Assembly (NCBI RefSeq): GCF_003853415.1
Contig: NZ_QTPP01000010.1
Coordinates: 164,430 to 228,429 of the forward strand
Direction: 5' to 3'
DNA length: 64,000 nucleotides
DNA from: Burkholderia sp. Bp9142
Lineage (GTDB): Bacteria > Pseudomonadota > Gammaproteobacteria > Burkholderiales > Burkholderiaceae
Under the pieces are notes generated by a model. The model was not told where the DNA came from. It was given only the letters and a program-made list of their open reading frames with translations, and made no database searches. Position numbers and translations under genes: made by a program. Numbering within the stretch: the stretch's first letter is position 1; every line of letters starts with the position of its first letter. Positions 52,603 to 60,644 of the stretch are shown piece by piece.

Positions 52603-54321
52603 TCAATCCGCGCGACGGCCGGCTTTCGAGCGCGCGTGATCGATGCGCTCACCGTCGAACACGACCTTGTGGTGACGTTCCGCGTATTCGCGCGTGATCT
52701 TTCCGTTTGCGAGATCCGCTTCGATACGATCAAGCGTTCTCGCCGCGGGATCCCCATACCCGCCGCCACCCGCCTGCTCGTGGCGAATGATCGCGCCGCG
52801 ATGAAGCGTTCGCGTGAACTTGCTGGGCAGCGGTGACAGCCCTTCGTCCGAGCGCAGGTAGTTGGCCGAGCACGCGCCTGGCGCACCGCCAAACAACCCG
52901 TACGGTGCGTGCGATGCGCGGTCGGAACGAATCTGCGCGACCACCTCCTCCGCTTCGATCCGGTACTCGCGAACAAGACCCAGGCCGCCGCGATACTCGC
53001 CCGCGCCTCCCGAGTCGGCCGCGAAACCGTACTCTTCCATGATGATCGGATAGCGCGCCTCGAGCGTTTCGATCGGCATGTTCGACATGTTCTGCGACGG
53101 GTTCGTCACGCCTTCGATGCCGTCCTTGTTGAAGCGACCGCCCCACGCGCCGTTGATCATGTCCACGAGAATGAACGGCTCGCTCGCTTCCTTGTCGTAA
53201 CCGCTGAGCGCGATGACCGTGTTACCGCCCTCGCCTGCCGCCATCACCTTCTTCGGGGCAATCTGTGCGAGTGCACCGAAAACACAGTCGACCACGCGAT
53301 ACCCCGTCAGCGCACGCGCGGCAACAGGTGCCGGCATGCGCGGATTCAGAATCGATCCCTCGGGTGCCGTGATGTCGATGCACCGATAGACGCCCGCGTT
53401 GTTCGGGACATCGGCATCGAGCGCACACCGCACGCTCAGGTACGTTGCCGACTTCACGAACGACAGCGTCGAATTGATCGCACCGCGCACCTGCGGCGAC
53501 GAGCCCGCAAAGTCGACCTTCACTTTCGAACCTTCCACCGTGATCGCGCACTTGATCGGGATCGCGTCATCGGTGAATCCGTCGTTGTCGATGTAATCGG
53601 TGAACTCGTATACGCCGTCCGGCCATGCTTCGATCGCGCGACGCGTCAGCCTCTCGCCATAGTCGAGCAACTCGTCGAAATAGGCCTGCAGGTTCATTTC
53701 GCCATAGCGATTGATCAGGCGAAGCAGTTCCCGCTCGCCGATGTTGCAGGTCGCGAGTTGCGCGTCGAGATCGCCCAGCACGAGGTCGGGCAAACGCACA
53801 TTCTTCTTGATGATGTTGATGAGCGTTTCGTTCGGCTCGCCACGGGTATAGAGCTTTGTCGGCGGAATGCGCAGGCCTTCCTGGAAGATCTCTGTCGAGT
53901 CCGCCGCATTCGAGCCCGGTACGCGCCCGCCCACGTCGCAGTGGTGCGCGATCACGACCGAAAATCCCTGCAAGCGCTTCTCGTGGAAAATCGGCTTGAA
54001 CATGAAGATGTCGGGCAGATGCATCCCGCCCTCGTACGGGTCGTTCAGGATGATCACGTCACCCGGCTCGACCGTGGCCGCGAACTTGTCGATGATGACG
54101 TCCACCGCATCCGGCACGGCGCCGAGATGCAGTGCGACGGTCTTCGCCTGCGCGAGAATGCGGCCGGCGGCATCACACATCGTGACCGAGTAGTCGAGCA
54201 CGTCGCGGATGATGGGCGAACGCGCGGTGCGCATCACGGCGAATGCCATGTCGTCCACGATCGTGTCCAGCGCGTTCTTGACGACGGCAAAGGTAATTGG
54301 GTCAACGTTTCGTTGGGTCAT
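52603..54321 (-). CDS. Hydantoinase B / oxoprolinase family protein (HyuB-like)
   Basis: The 572-residue protein is a full-length HyuB: VDPITFAVVKNALDTIVDDM near the N-terminus, SPIIRDVLDYSVTMCDA, the GDVIILNDPYEGGMHLPD region and a GGAGEYRGGLGLVREY block in the C-terminal half. With HyuA it forms an ATP-dependent ring-opening enzyme acting on hydantoins, 5-oxoproline or related lactams, or a carboxylase-type complex (acetone, acetophenone). The ATG at 54321 is preferred; the extra upstream in-frame codons lie in hyuA's 3' end. It precedes the RidA-like gene by 14 bases. Confidence 0.92.
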   Translation of the reverse strand: MTQRNVDPITFAVVKNALDTIVDDMAFAVMRTARSPIIRDVLDYSVTMCDAAGRILAQAKTVALHLGAVPDAVDVIIDKFAATVEPGDVIILNDPYEGGMHLPDIFMFKPIFHEKRLQGFSVVIAHHCDVGGRVPGSNAADSTEIFQEGLRIPPTKLYTRGEPNETLINIIKKNVRLPDLVLGDLDAQLATCNIGERELLRLINRYGEMNLQAYFDELLDYGERLTRRAIEAWPDGVYEFTDYIDNDGFTDDAIPIKCAITVEGSKVKVDFAGSSPQVRGAINSTLSFVKSATYLSVRCALDADVPNNAGVYRCIDITAPEGSILNPRMPAPVAARALTGYRVVDCVFGALAQIAPKKVMAAGEGGNTVIALSGYDKEASEPFILVDMINGAWGGRFNKDGIEGVTNPSQNMSNMPIETLEARYPIIMEEYGFAADSGGAGEYRGGLGLVREYRIEAEEVVAQIRSDRASHAPYGLFGGAPGACSANYLRSDEGLSPLPSKFTRTLHRGAIIRHEQAGGGGYGDPAARTLDRIEADLANGKITREYAERHHKVVFDGERIDHARSKAGRRAD

Positions 54322-54337
54322 GATTGCTCCATTCAAT

Positions 54338-56419
54338 TCATTCGATCGACGCGATGACACTGCCCACCTTGTCGGTACTCACGCGCCAGCCCGGCGGAAT
54401 GACGATGGTGGTGTCGGAACTTTCGAGGATGACGGGGCCCGTGATGGGTTGGTCGAGCTTCGAGCGCGCCAGGATCGGCGTATCGACCCACCCCGTCTGG
54501 CGATCGAAGTAGACGCGACGCGTGGCTGCCGACGCTTCGAATCGAGACGCCTTCGAGCTGCGGATATCGTTGAAATCGAGCGTGCTGGTCGCGATGCCGC
54601 GTGCGAGGAGACGAACGTTCGCGCATTCGATGGCATCGTTGGATGCATACCCGTAGATGCCTGCATAAGCGTCGCGAAACGCCTTGCGCAATGTCTCGCG
54701 CGTGGATTCGTTCAACTGCTCCGGCAACGGGACGGGAATCTCGTAGTCCTGCCCCTTGAAGCGCATGTCGAGATCGAAAACGTATTGAATGCGATCCGCC
54801 GGATAACCTTCGTCCGCGAGCGCGCGAAGCGCGTCTTCACGCATTTGCGCAACCGTTTCAGCAAGCGCATCGATGTCGAGCGAGTCCAGCAGGTTGAGCG
54901 ACGGTTTCACGAAGTAGCGTTCAACCGCGCCCGCCAGCATGCCCATCGCAGTGAAGACGCCAGGCGCCGCCGGAAAAACCACTTTTTTCATGTCGAGCGC
55001 GCGCGCCAGATCGCAGGCGTGAACCGGCCCTGAGCCACCGAAGGCCACGAGCGTGAAGTCACGCGGATCGACGCCGCGTTCGACCGTCACTGCCTTGATC
55101 GTGCGCGCCATGTTGACGTTGACCACTTCACGGATGCCGACGGCTGCCTCCTCGACCTCAATGCCGAGCGGTTTGGCGAGCAGCGTCTCGACGGCGTCGC
55201 GCGCGGTGGCGATCTTGAGTTCCATCGTGCCGCCGGCCAGGCGATGCGGCAGGAAGCCGAGGATCGCGTTGGCATCGGTCACGGTCGGCTTGTCGCCGCC
55301 GATGCCGTAACAGACTGGCCCCGGAAAGGCACCCGCCGACACGGGTCCGACGTTCAGCAAGCCACCCGCGTCGATCCAGGCGATCGAACCCGCTCCGCTG
55401 CCTACTTCGGCAACGTCGATCGTCGGCACGCGCATCATGTAGCCGCCTGCCTTGATGAAACGGCTCGGCGTCGAGATGCCGGCGCGGAACTCGTACTCGT
55501 TGGTGCGCGCCAATTGCCCATCGTGAATGAGCGATGCCGATGCAGTCGTGCCGCCCATGTCGAACACGACGAGATCCTTGTCCTTGCGCGCATCGCCGAG
55601 ACGGCCGGCACCCACCACGCCTGCGGAACGTCCCGAGGAAATAAAGAACACCGGCGTGTCCTGCGCACTCCTGGCACTCGACAGGCCACCGTTCGAATTG
55701 CTCACGAGCAAAGGCGCTTTCACGCCGATTCGCTTGAGGCCCGTTTCCAGACGCTGGAGATAGGTGCGAAGAGCAGGCAGAACATAGGCGTTCACGACCG
55801 TCGTCGACGTGCGCTCATATTCGCGAAGTTCCGGGAGTACGGAAATCGAAGCGGTCACGCTGATGTCCGGAAACGCGCGCTGAAACGCTTCGAGCGCGGC
55901 GGCTTCATTCGCACCGTTCTTGTACGAGTTGATGAAGCAGATTGCGACAGATTCGACGCCTTCCTTCTGGAAGAACTCACCCGCCTTGATTACCTCGTCG
56001 ACGGGCGTCGGACGCAGCACCTCACCCGAGGCCAGCACGCGTTCGTTGATCTCCATGCGGTAGCGGCGCTCCACGAGCGGCACGGGCTTGTCCCACGACA
56101 GATCGAACATCGTCGGAGTGCGCACGCGCCCGATCTCGAGCACGTCGCGAAAGCCTTTGGTCGTGATCAGACCGCACTTCGCGCCCACCTTCTGCAGCAT
56201 CGTGTTTGACCCGACGGTCGTACCGTGAAGCACTTCCTTCACGTCGGCTGTCGCCAGACCGGACTGCTCAAGGATGCGCTCGACACCCGTGAGCACCGCC
56301 TCTTCGGGCGCCTTGGGTGTGGACGAGACCTTGGTGAAGTGAACGTTGCCCTCATCGTCGAGCAACACAAGGTCAGTGAAAGTACCGCCGATGTCGACGC
56401 CGATTCTTGCGCTTGCCAT
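54338..56419 (-). CDS. Hydantoinase A / oxoprolinase family protein (HyuA-like)
   Basis: The 693-residue protein has the ATP-binding hydantoinase A architecture: RIGVDIGGTFTDLVLLDDEG at the N-terminus (residues about 5-24), LHGTTVGSNTMLQKVG, VVFDMGGTTASASLI as the second nucleotide motif, and VAFGGSGPVHACDLAR. It lies 16 bases upstream of hyuB, whose product is its partner. The substrate is probably a cyclic amide produced from the imported amino acid. It is the first gene of the ten-gene minus-strand operon, opposite the SDR gene across a 441-base control region. Confidence 0.93.
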   Translation of the reverse strand: MASARIGVDIGGTFTDLVLLDDEGNVHFTKVSSTPKAPEEAVLTGVERILEQSGLATADVKEVLHGTTVGSNTMLQKVGAKCGLITTKGFRDVLEIGRVRTPTMFDLSWDKPVPLVERRYRMEINERVLASGEVLRPTPVDEVIKAGEFFQKEGVESVAICFINSYKNGANEAAALEAFQRAFPDISVTASISVLPELREYERTSTTVVNAYVLPALRTYLQRLETGLKRIGVKAPLLVSNSNGGLSSARSAQDTPVFFISSGRSAGVVGAGRLGDARKDKDLVVFDMGGTTASASLIHDGQLARTNEYEFRAGISTPSRFIKAGGYMMRVPTIDVAEVGSGAGSIAWIDAGGLLNVGPVSAGAFPGPVCYGIGGDKPTVTDANAILGFLPHRLAGGTMELKIATARDAVETLLAKPLGIEVEEAAVGIREVVNVNMARTIKAVTVERGVDPRDFTLVAFGGSGPVHACDLARALDMKKVVFPAAPGVFTAMGMLAGAVERYFVKPSLNLLDSLDIDALAETVAQMREDALRALADEGYPADRIQYVFDLDMRFKGQDYEIPVPLPEQLNESTRETLRKAFRDAYAGIYGYASNDAIECANVRLLARGIATSTLDFNDIRSSKASRFEASAATRRVYFDRQTGWVDTPILARSKLDQPITGPVILESSDTTIVIPPGWRVSTDKVGSVIASIE

Positions 56420-56548
56420 ATCGATTCCCGATTTTCTCGAGTCCTCGAGCCGAGTTCCGGACGAGGCCCTCGTTACCTAGTTGAAAGACCACAGCAAACT
56501 CCACGGAAGTTCGCGATGCGAACACCGAACTTCGGCGGGGTATGGATT

Positions 56549-56591
56549 ATTGGCGCCAATTATCTGCTTCGCGGAAAGTCCTGCTTCGCGG
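56549..56591. repeat. Palindrome and direct repeat in the hyuA/SDR control region
   Basis: ATTGGCGCCAAT (56549-56560) is a perfect 12-base palindrome. CTGCTTCGCGG occurs at 56564-56574 and again at 56581-56591, a direct repeat with 17-base period. Either could be a regulator site; no match to a named operator is claimed. Confidence 0.6.
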
Positions 56592-56785
56592 TAAAAATGC
56601 ATCGCCCTTCCATGGACGCATTGTCGATCAAATGACGACAAAGTCAAAGTCGAAAAAAAATAAGTTGCCTGCGAGTACGGCCAAAGTCCTTGTCGGACAT
56701 GGGTTTCAGCGTCAAATAGGTGGTTAACCTGATCGGCAATAGCCCTGGCAAAGAGCCTTGACAGATGGCGAGCCACCGTGAAAAT

Positions 56786-56796
56786 ATTGTCGACAT
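56786..56796. promoter_or_regulatory. Candidate GntR/FCD operator upstream of the SDR gene
   Basis: ATTGTCGACAT contains the 8-base palindrome TGTCGACA (56788-56795), with the GT...AC layout common to FadR-type regulators. The identical 11-mer occurs at 58838-58848, just before the GntR gene, so the GntR protein encoded there is the likely binder. It is about 65 bases ahead of the SDR start. Confidence 0.6.
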
Positions 56797-56860
56797 AAGA
56801 TCGACTTCACGCCGACAAGCCTGTCCGGCGTGGTCGTTTCCATCGAGATAGCGAGGCACT

Positions 56861-57646
56861 ATGAAAGACGAATCGAACCTGATTGTTGTGACGGGAGGCG
56901 CGAGCGGGATCGGCGAAGCAACCGCGCAACGCTTCGCGCGGGCCGGCTGGCGGCTGGCCGTCGCGGACGTCAACGCCGAAGGTGGGGAAAAGGTGGTCGC
57001 ATCACTGCGCAAGACCGGCATCGATGCACGGTTCTTCCAGGTGGATCTGGCCGATGAAGCCTCTGTCACCCGCTTCGCCGATGCAGTCGTTCGAGAACAA
57101 GGTGTGCCCGATGCATTAGTGAACGCAGGCGGTATCCTGCAGAACGCGGTGCGCCTGCTCGACCTCGAACTGGCGGAATTCGATCGACTGTTTCAGATCA
57201 ATGTGCGCGGTACGCTCATCGCGTCACGAGCCTTTGGGAAATTCATGTGCGAAGCGGGACAAGGGTCTATCGTCAACCTCTGTTCGCTGACGACGTTTCG
57301 CCCTTCGGCGCAGATTGGATACGCGGTCGGCAAGTCCGGGCTCAAGCTGCTGACGGAGACTATCGCGGCGGAATGGGGTCCCAAGGGGGTACGAGTGAAT
57401 GCGGTGGCACCAGGCTATACGCTGACGCAGGCAATGCAGGCGCGCATCGATTCGGGGCAACGCGACCCCGATGCAGTCATCAGCAAGTCGGCACTGCGTC
57501 GATTCGTCAAGCCTTCCGAGGTAGCGGACGCCATCTATTTCCTCTGCTCGCCCGAGGCGGCGGCCATCACGGGCGTCACGTTGCCGATCGACTGCGGCTG
57601 GCTCGTCAGCACGGCGTATCAGGCATACGCGTCACAACCCGCGTAA
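56861..57646 (+). CDS. SDR family oxidoreductase
   Basis: The 261-residue protein is a classical short-chain dehydrogenase: cofactor motif TGGASGIG (11-18), Asp36 that favours NAD(H), NAGG (88-91), and the catalytic set Asn114, Ser142, Tyr154, Lys158 (YAVGK). The C-terminal LPIDCGWLVST is typical of the gluconate/sorbitol-type branch. It probably oxidises or reduces a hydroxy-acid intermediate of the island. It starts the plus-strand operon with a tautomerase gene 19 bases downstream, and has the TGTCGACA box upstream. Confidence 0.93.
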   Translation: MKDESNLIVVTGGASGIGEATAQRFARAGWRLAVADVNAEGGEKVVASLRKTGIDARFFQVDLADEASVTRFADAVVREQGVPDALVNAGGILQNAVRLLDLELAEFDRLFQINVRGTLIASRAFGKFMCEAGQGSIVNLCSLTTFRPSAQIGYAVGKSGLKLLTETIAAEWGPKGVRVNAVAPGYTLTQAMQARIDSGQRDPDAVISKSALRRFVKPSEVADAIYFLCSPEAAAITGVTLPIDCGWLVSTAYQAYASQPA

Positions 57647-57665
57647 CCTTCAAGGGATAACTGAA

Positions 57666-57875
57666 ATGCCTATCCTCACCCTGGAAATGTTGTCCGGCAG
57701 GACGGAAGAACAGAAAATCGAGCTCGCAGACGTGCTCACCCGCGAAACCGCTCGCATCGCAAAGTGCGCGCTTCAGGATGTGCAGGTTATTTTCGCCGAG
57801 GTGCCACACGTGAATTGGGCGGTTGGCGGAAAGCTGGCGTCGAAGAAAAATGCGCCTGGCAGCGAGAGCGAGTGA
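57666..57875 (+). CDS. 4-oxalocrotonate tautomerase family protein
   Basis: The 69-residue protein begins MPILTLEMLSGRTEEQK. After removal of Met1, Pro1 is the catalytic base of the family, and the Arg in SGRTEEQ corresponds to Arg11 of 4-oxalocrotonate tautomerase. The later QVIFAEVPHVNWAVGG block keeps the usual layout, although a clear equivalent of Arg39 is not visible. It would tautomerise an enol/keto intermediate made by neighbouring enzymes. It follows the SDR by 19 bases and ends with a hairpin. Confidence 0.88.
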   Translation: MPILTLEMLSGRTEEQKIELADVLTRETARIAKCALQDVQVIFAEVPHVNWAVGGKLASKKNAPGSESE

Positions 57876-57879
57876 GGGA

Positions 57880-57907
57880 AGCCGGCCGTTAGCGCTTGCG
57901 GCCGGCT
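57880..57907 (+). terminator. Hairpin after the tautomerase gene
   Basis: AGCCGGCCG (57880-57888) and CGGCCGGCT (57899-57907) form a perfect 9-base-pair stem with a 10-base loop, followed by GTTGCC and no long T-tract. It lies between convergent genes and may stop transcription of the SDR operon. Confidence 0.6.
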
Positions 57908-57951
57908 GTTGCCATGAATTGCGGAACGATTCTGGCGCCTGGCGCCAGAGA

Positions 57952-58794
57952 TCAGCTACATGACGGGCTGGTTTCCTTTGCCGCCTTCGTCTGTCTGGAA
58001 CGGGCGTTCCCCTGCCGCTCGTCCGTCGCATTGCGCGACTGGCTCCTGGACGCAAACTTGACCGGAATCTGCGCGGTGAGGTTGCGATCCAGAAAATCCA
58101 TGAAGCGGCCTTTGAACTGCACCGCGTGCTCATGAGCGCATGCCTCCGCGTGATCGGCGTCTCCTTCCTCGATAGCCTGCAGCATCTCGGTATGGTGGGC
58201 CGCCATCCCTTCCGGCGTGATGGCCGGATCCAGCGCCATGTACTTCAGATGCAGGTGCAGCATCCGCCGCCCTTCGTCGAGCAAACGCCGGTACAGGTCC
58301 GCGAAATAGATGTTGCGCCCCGCTTTCGCGATGGCCATATGGAAGTCGAAGTTGCGCTCGATCATGGGAAGGCTATCGCCGGTTTTGATGCTCTCGGCTA
58401 CCCCCTTCAGGTACGCCTTGTGCGCGGCGTGGATGGCGCGTATATCGTCTGTGGTTCGATGCAAGGCCGCCAACCGGTGCGTGACCCTCTGCAGCAAGTC
58501 CAGCGCGTCAAGAAATTCGGGGACACGTTGAAAATCGATTGGCGTGACGATATTTCCGCGATTCGGCAGAATCGTTACCAGGCCTTCGGCCGACAGTCGA
58601 ACGAGCGCCTCGCGAACCGGCGAGCGAGACACGGAGAACCGCTCGCCCACGCCCAACTCATCGAGATGGGTGCCTGGAGCGATCTTCATGGTCAGGATTT
58701 CGTTGCGCAGCGTCAGATAGACGCGCGCTGTACCCGTTTCCTTTGTTGCCTCGGCGGGTTGCTCTTGCCCCGCCACCTTTGCCACCTTTGCCAT
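57952..58794 (-). CDS. GntR family regulator with FCD domain
   Basis: The 280-residue protein has a winged helix (residues about 20-85; the core is PVREALVRLSAEGLVTILP) and an FCD ligand domain with ERNFDFHMAIAKAGRN and HHTEMLQAIEEGDADHAEACAHEH, carrying the Asp/His residues that usually bind a metal. The C-terminus has a basic tail. The ATG at 58794 is used: an upstream in-frame ATG at 58848 would lie inside the candidate operator 58838-58848. It is convergent with the SDR operon and probably controls it, itself, and perhaps the hyuA operon. Confidence 0.9.
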   Translation of the reverse strand: MAKVAKVAGQEQPAEATKETGTARVYLTLRNEILTMKIAPGTHLDELGVGERFSVSRSPVREALVRLSAEGLVTILPNRGNIVTPIDFQRVPEFLDALDLLQRVTHRLAALHRTTDDIRAIHAAHKAYLKGVAESIKTGDSLPMIERNFDFHMAIAKAGRNIYFADLYRRLLDEGRRMLHLHLKYMALDPAITPEGMAAHHTEMLQAIEEGDADHAEACAHEHAVQFKGRFMDFLDRNLTAQIPVKFASRSQSRNATDERQGNARSRQTKAAKETSPSCS

Positions 58795-58837
58795 AACGAA
58801 TCCCGTTTGCGTGTCGAAGTGGCTCCGGGGCCGAAGC

Positions 58838-58848
58838 ATTGTCGACAT
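58838..58848. promoter_or_regulatory. Candidate autoregulatory operator of the GntR gene
   Basis: ATTGTCGACAT repeats exactly the box at 56786-56796, with TGTCGACA at 58840-58847, 45-55 bases upstream of the GntR start. A second partial GTCGAC-like element (CCGACAT) follows at about 58853-58859. Autoregulation by the GntR protein is inferred. Confidence 0.6.
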
Positions 58849-59029
58849 GTTGCCGACATTCTACTACTTTCCCTCACATCCACGTACACGTGCCAGGGCA
58901 TGGTTGACCCGAAGGCGGCGCTCGCTTCGGCATGGAAGGTTTATTGGCTACAATGATCTGGTTTGCTGAAGCAACACCCGTCACCCTTTCCGGTAAAACC
59001 GAAATCCCTCTTCCCGGTCGGCCCACACA

Positions 59030-59782
59030 ATGTCGTCAGTCCTTGCCATCCCTAAAGTCGTCAAGCAAACCATGGGGGCGCAGGCAGTCGAGGTGCTACG
59101 GCAAGCCATCACCCGCGGCGACATACCAGCAGGCTCCCGCATCACCGAAGTGCAGTTGTCCGCGCATCTGGATCTCTCCCGCGCCACTGTAAGGGGGGCA
59201 TTGCATCAACTGGCCAAGGAAGGATTGACGAAACTGGTGCCATACACCGGTTGGACGGTTGTCGCGCTGACTTCTACAGATGCGTGGGAGCTGTACACCT
59301 TGAGGTCAAGTCTGGAGAGACTCGCGGCACAGCTCGTTGCATCGAGCCTCGACAGTCACAAGCGCAAGACCATCAACTCCCGTTTCGCGACGCTGGAGAA
59401 GTGTTGCGCACGCGCCGATGCGGAGGCGATTGCCGAGGCGGATTTCGCTCTTCACAAGTCGATCATCGAGCTTGCCGATCATGAGCGGCTTCGAACCCAA
59501 TACGAGATCGTCGAGCGGCAGATCCGCATCTTCATTCGGTCGAGCGACCAACTGGCGAGTGACCCGCAACATCTGATCGACCAACATCGACCCATCGTTC
59601 AAGCACTGCTCGCAAAGGATATCGACGAAGCCGGAAGGCTGTCGGAGGCGCACAACGTAACGGAAGGAAGCAACCTGAGGGCGCATCTGCTTTCCCTTGA
59701 GTCTCAACAACCTGCATCAGAACACCCCGGGGTGACGGGGCGGCTGAAGAATCTGAACGCGCGCCGTCACAAGGAAACGTAG
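59030..59782 (+). CDS. GntR family regulator with FCD domain (second)
   Basis: The 250-residue protein has a winged-helix N-terminus, with EVQLSAHLDLSRATVRGALHQLAKEG as its core (recognisable part residues about 48-67), and a C-terminal FCD domain with ADFALHKSIIELADHERL. It shares the FCD type with the gene on the other side but is a distinct protein. It is divergent from the first GntR gene, with 235 bases between starts, and precedes a convergent HTH gene. The nearest target genes are the aldolase and HTH pair; this is inference. Confidence 0.9.
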   Translation: MSSVLAIPKVVKQTMGAQAVEVLRQAITRGDIPAGSRITEVQLSAHLDLSRATVRGALHQLAKEGLTKLVPYTGWTVVALTSTDAWELYTLRSSLERLAAQLVASSLDSHKRKTINSRFATLEKCCARADAEAIAEADFALHKSIIELADHERLRTQYEIVERQIRIFIRSSDQLASDPQHLIDQHRPIVQALLAKDIDEAGRLSEAHNVTEGSNLRAHLLSLESQQPASEHPGVTGRLKNLNARRHKET

Positions 59783-59936
59783 GTGCGCGTGCGCTACTTC
59801 GATGTTGCCTGCTCGACGTCGAGCACGACCGATTGTCCTGAACGGCACGAGCGTTCGACTCGCGCGAAGCCGAAACATTTGCACAAACGTCGCTGGTCCC
59901 CGGCTTGCGACATACTTCAGCGACCGGAGTACCCGG

Positions 59937-60593
59937 CTATGCCTGCTTCAATGCGTATGAAACCTGCTTCTCGGCGACGCGTTCGAAAATCAGGCAGTCG
60001 CAGTATGAATTGCCCTCTTGCAGCAACATGTCAAGCTGGCGGCATCGTCTCAGTGCCGAATCAAAGCTATAGCACTCCCTGAACAACGTCATCTGCAATG
60101 CACGGGGCTTGATATCCAGTTTCGACGCAACCTTCTCGAGCGTCCAGGCGTACCGTGGCAATTGAAACATATTCTGCGTGAGTGCGACTCCAAAGCCTCG
60201 TCGGCTCCCCGAGTACGCCGCGGCAAGATCACCCCATTCCGGCTCCGTCAACGCGGACTTCACCGTTAAGTCGAGTTCCAGGCGACCTGCAACCGCACCT
60301 GTCTCGTCGGGAGTCATTCGAATGTCGAACGACTCCTCGACCCGTACGTCGGCATTTCCACCCTGGAAAAGCAGTTCGCCACGTCCTTCATTCGAAATAC
60401 GGAGAAATCCGCGTTCGGCGTACCACTTCAACGGAAAGGGGAATCGGAGTCCCGTCAACTCGACACTGCGCGTCGCCACGAATTGATACGCCAACACACT
60501 TGATCCTGGCTGCTTGAAAACTGTGTATTCACGAGATCTTTTCCGAGCGGCTGCCGCAGACTCGCCAGACGCAACGATATTACTTGAGCGCAA
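59937..60593 (-). CDS. Atypical protein with AraC-like helix-turn-helix end
   Basis: The 218-residue protein does not match a standard family end to end. The C-terminal part WTLEKVASKLDIKPRALQMTLFRE (recognisable part residues about 150-165) reads like an AraC-type helix-turn-helix, but with only one such motif. The first 140 residues are strand-rich with two basic and one Trp-containing core segments (LRFPFPLKWYAERG). A TTG at 60593 begins the frame, and no strong ribosome binding site fixes it. It lies 51 bases after the aldolase gene on the same strand, so it may be a local regulator. It could also be a partly degraded AraC gene. Confidence 0.55.
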   Translation of the reverse strand: MRSSNIVASGESAAAARKRSREYTVFKQPGSSVLAYQFVATRSVELTGLRFPFPLKWYAERGFLRISNEGRGELLFQGGNADVRVEESFDIRMTPDETGAVAGRLELDLTVKSALTEPEWGDLAAAYSGSRRGFGVALTQNMFQLPRYAWTLEKVASKLDIKPRALQMTLFRECYSFDSALRRCRQLDMLLQEGNSYCDCLIFERVAEKQVSYALKQA

Positions 60594-60644
60594 TTAGACC
60601 GCCCACGTTCCATGTGGCGTCGCCAACGGCAGCACCGTCTCAAC

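Larger units (their letters stand above)
56420..56860. promoter_or_regulatory. Divergent control region, hyuA operon / SDR operon
   Basis: These 441 bases are AT-rich with respect to the flanks and lack any ORF with a convincing ribosome binding site. They contain a 12-base palindrome and a direct repeat (56549-56591), a GTCGAT half-site around 56622-56627, A-rich sequence at 56650-56664 and the TGTCGACA operator near 56788. Promoters for both operons are expected here. Confidence 0.5.

Noticed and set aside
56477..56776. 99-codon minus-strand frame in the hyuA/SDR control region
   Set aside because: No ribosome binding site or family similarity is visible, and the region carries operator-like repeats.
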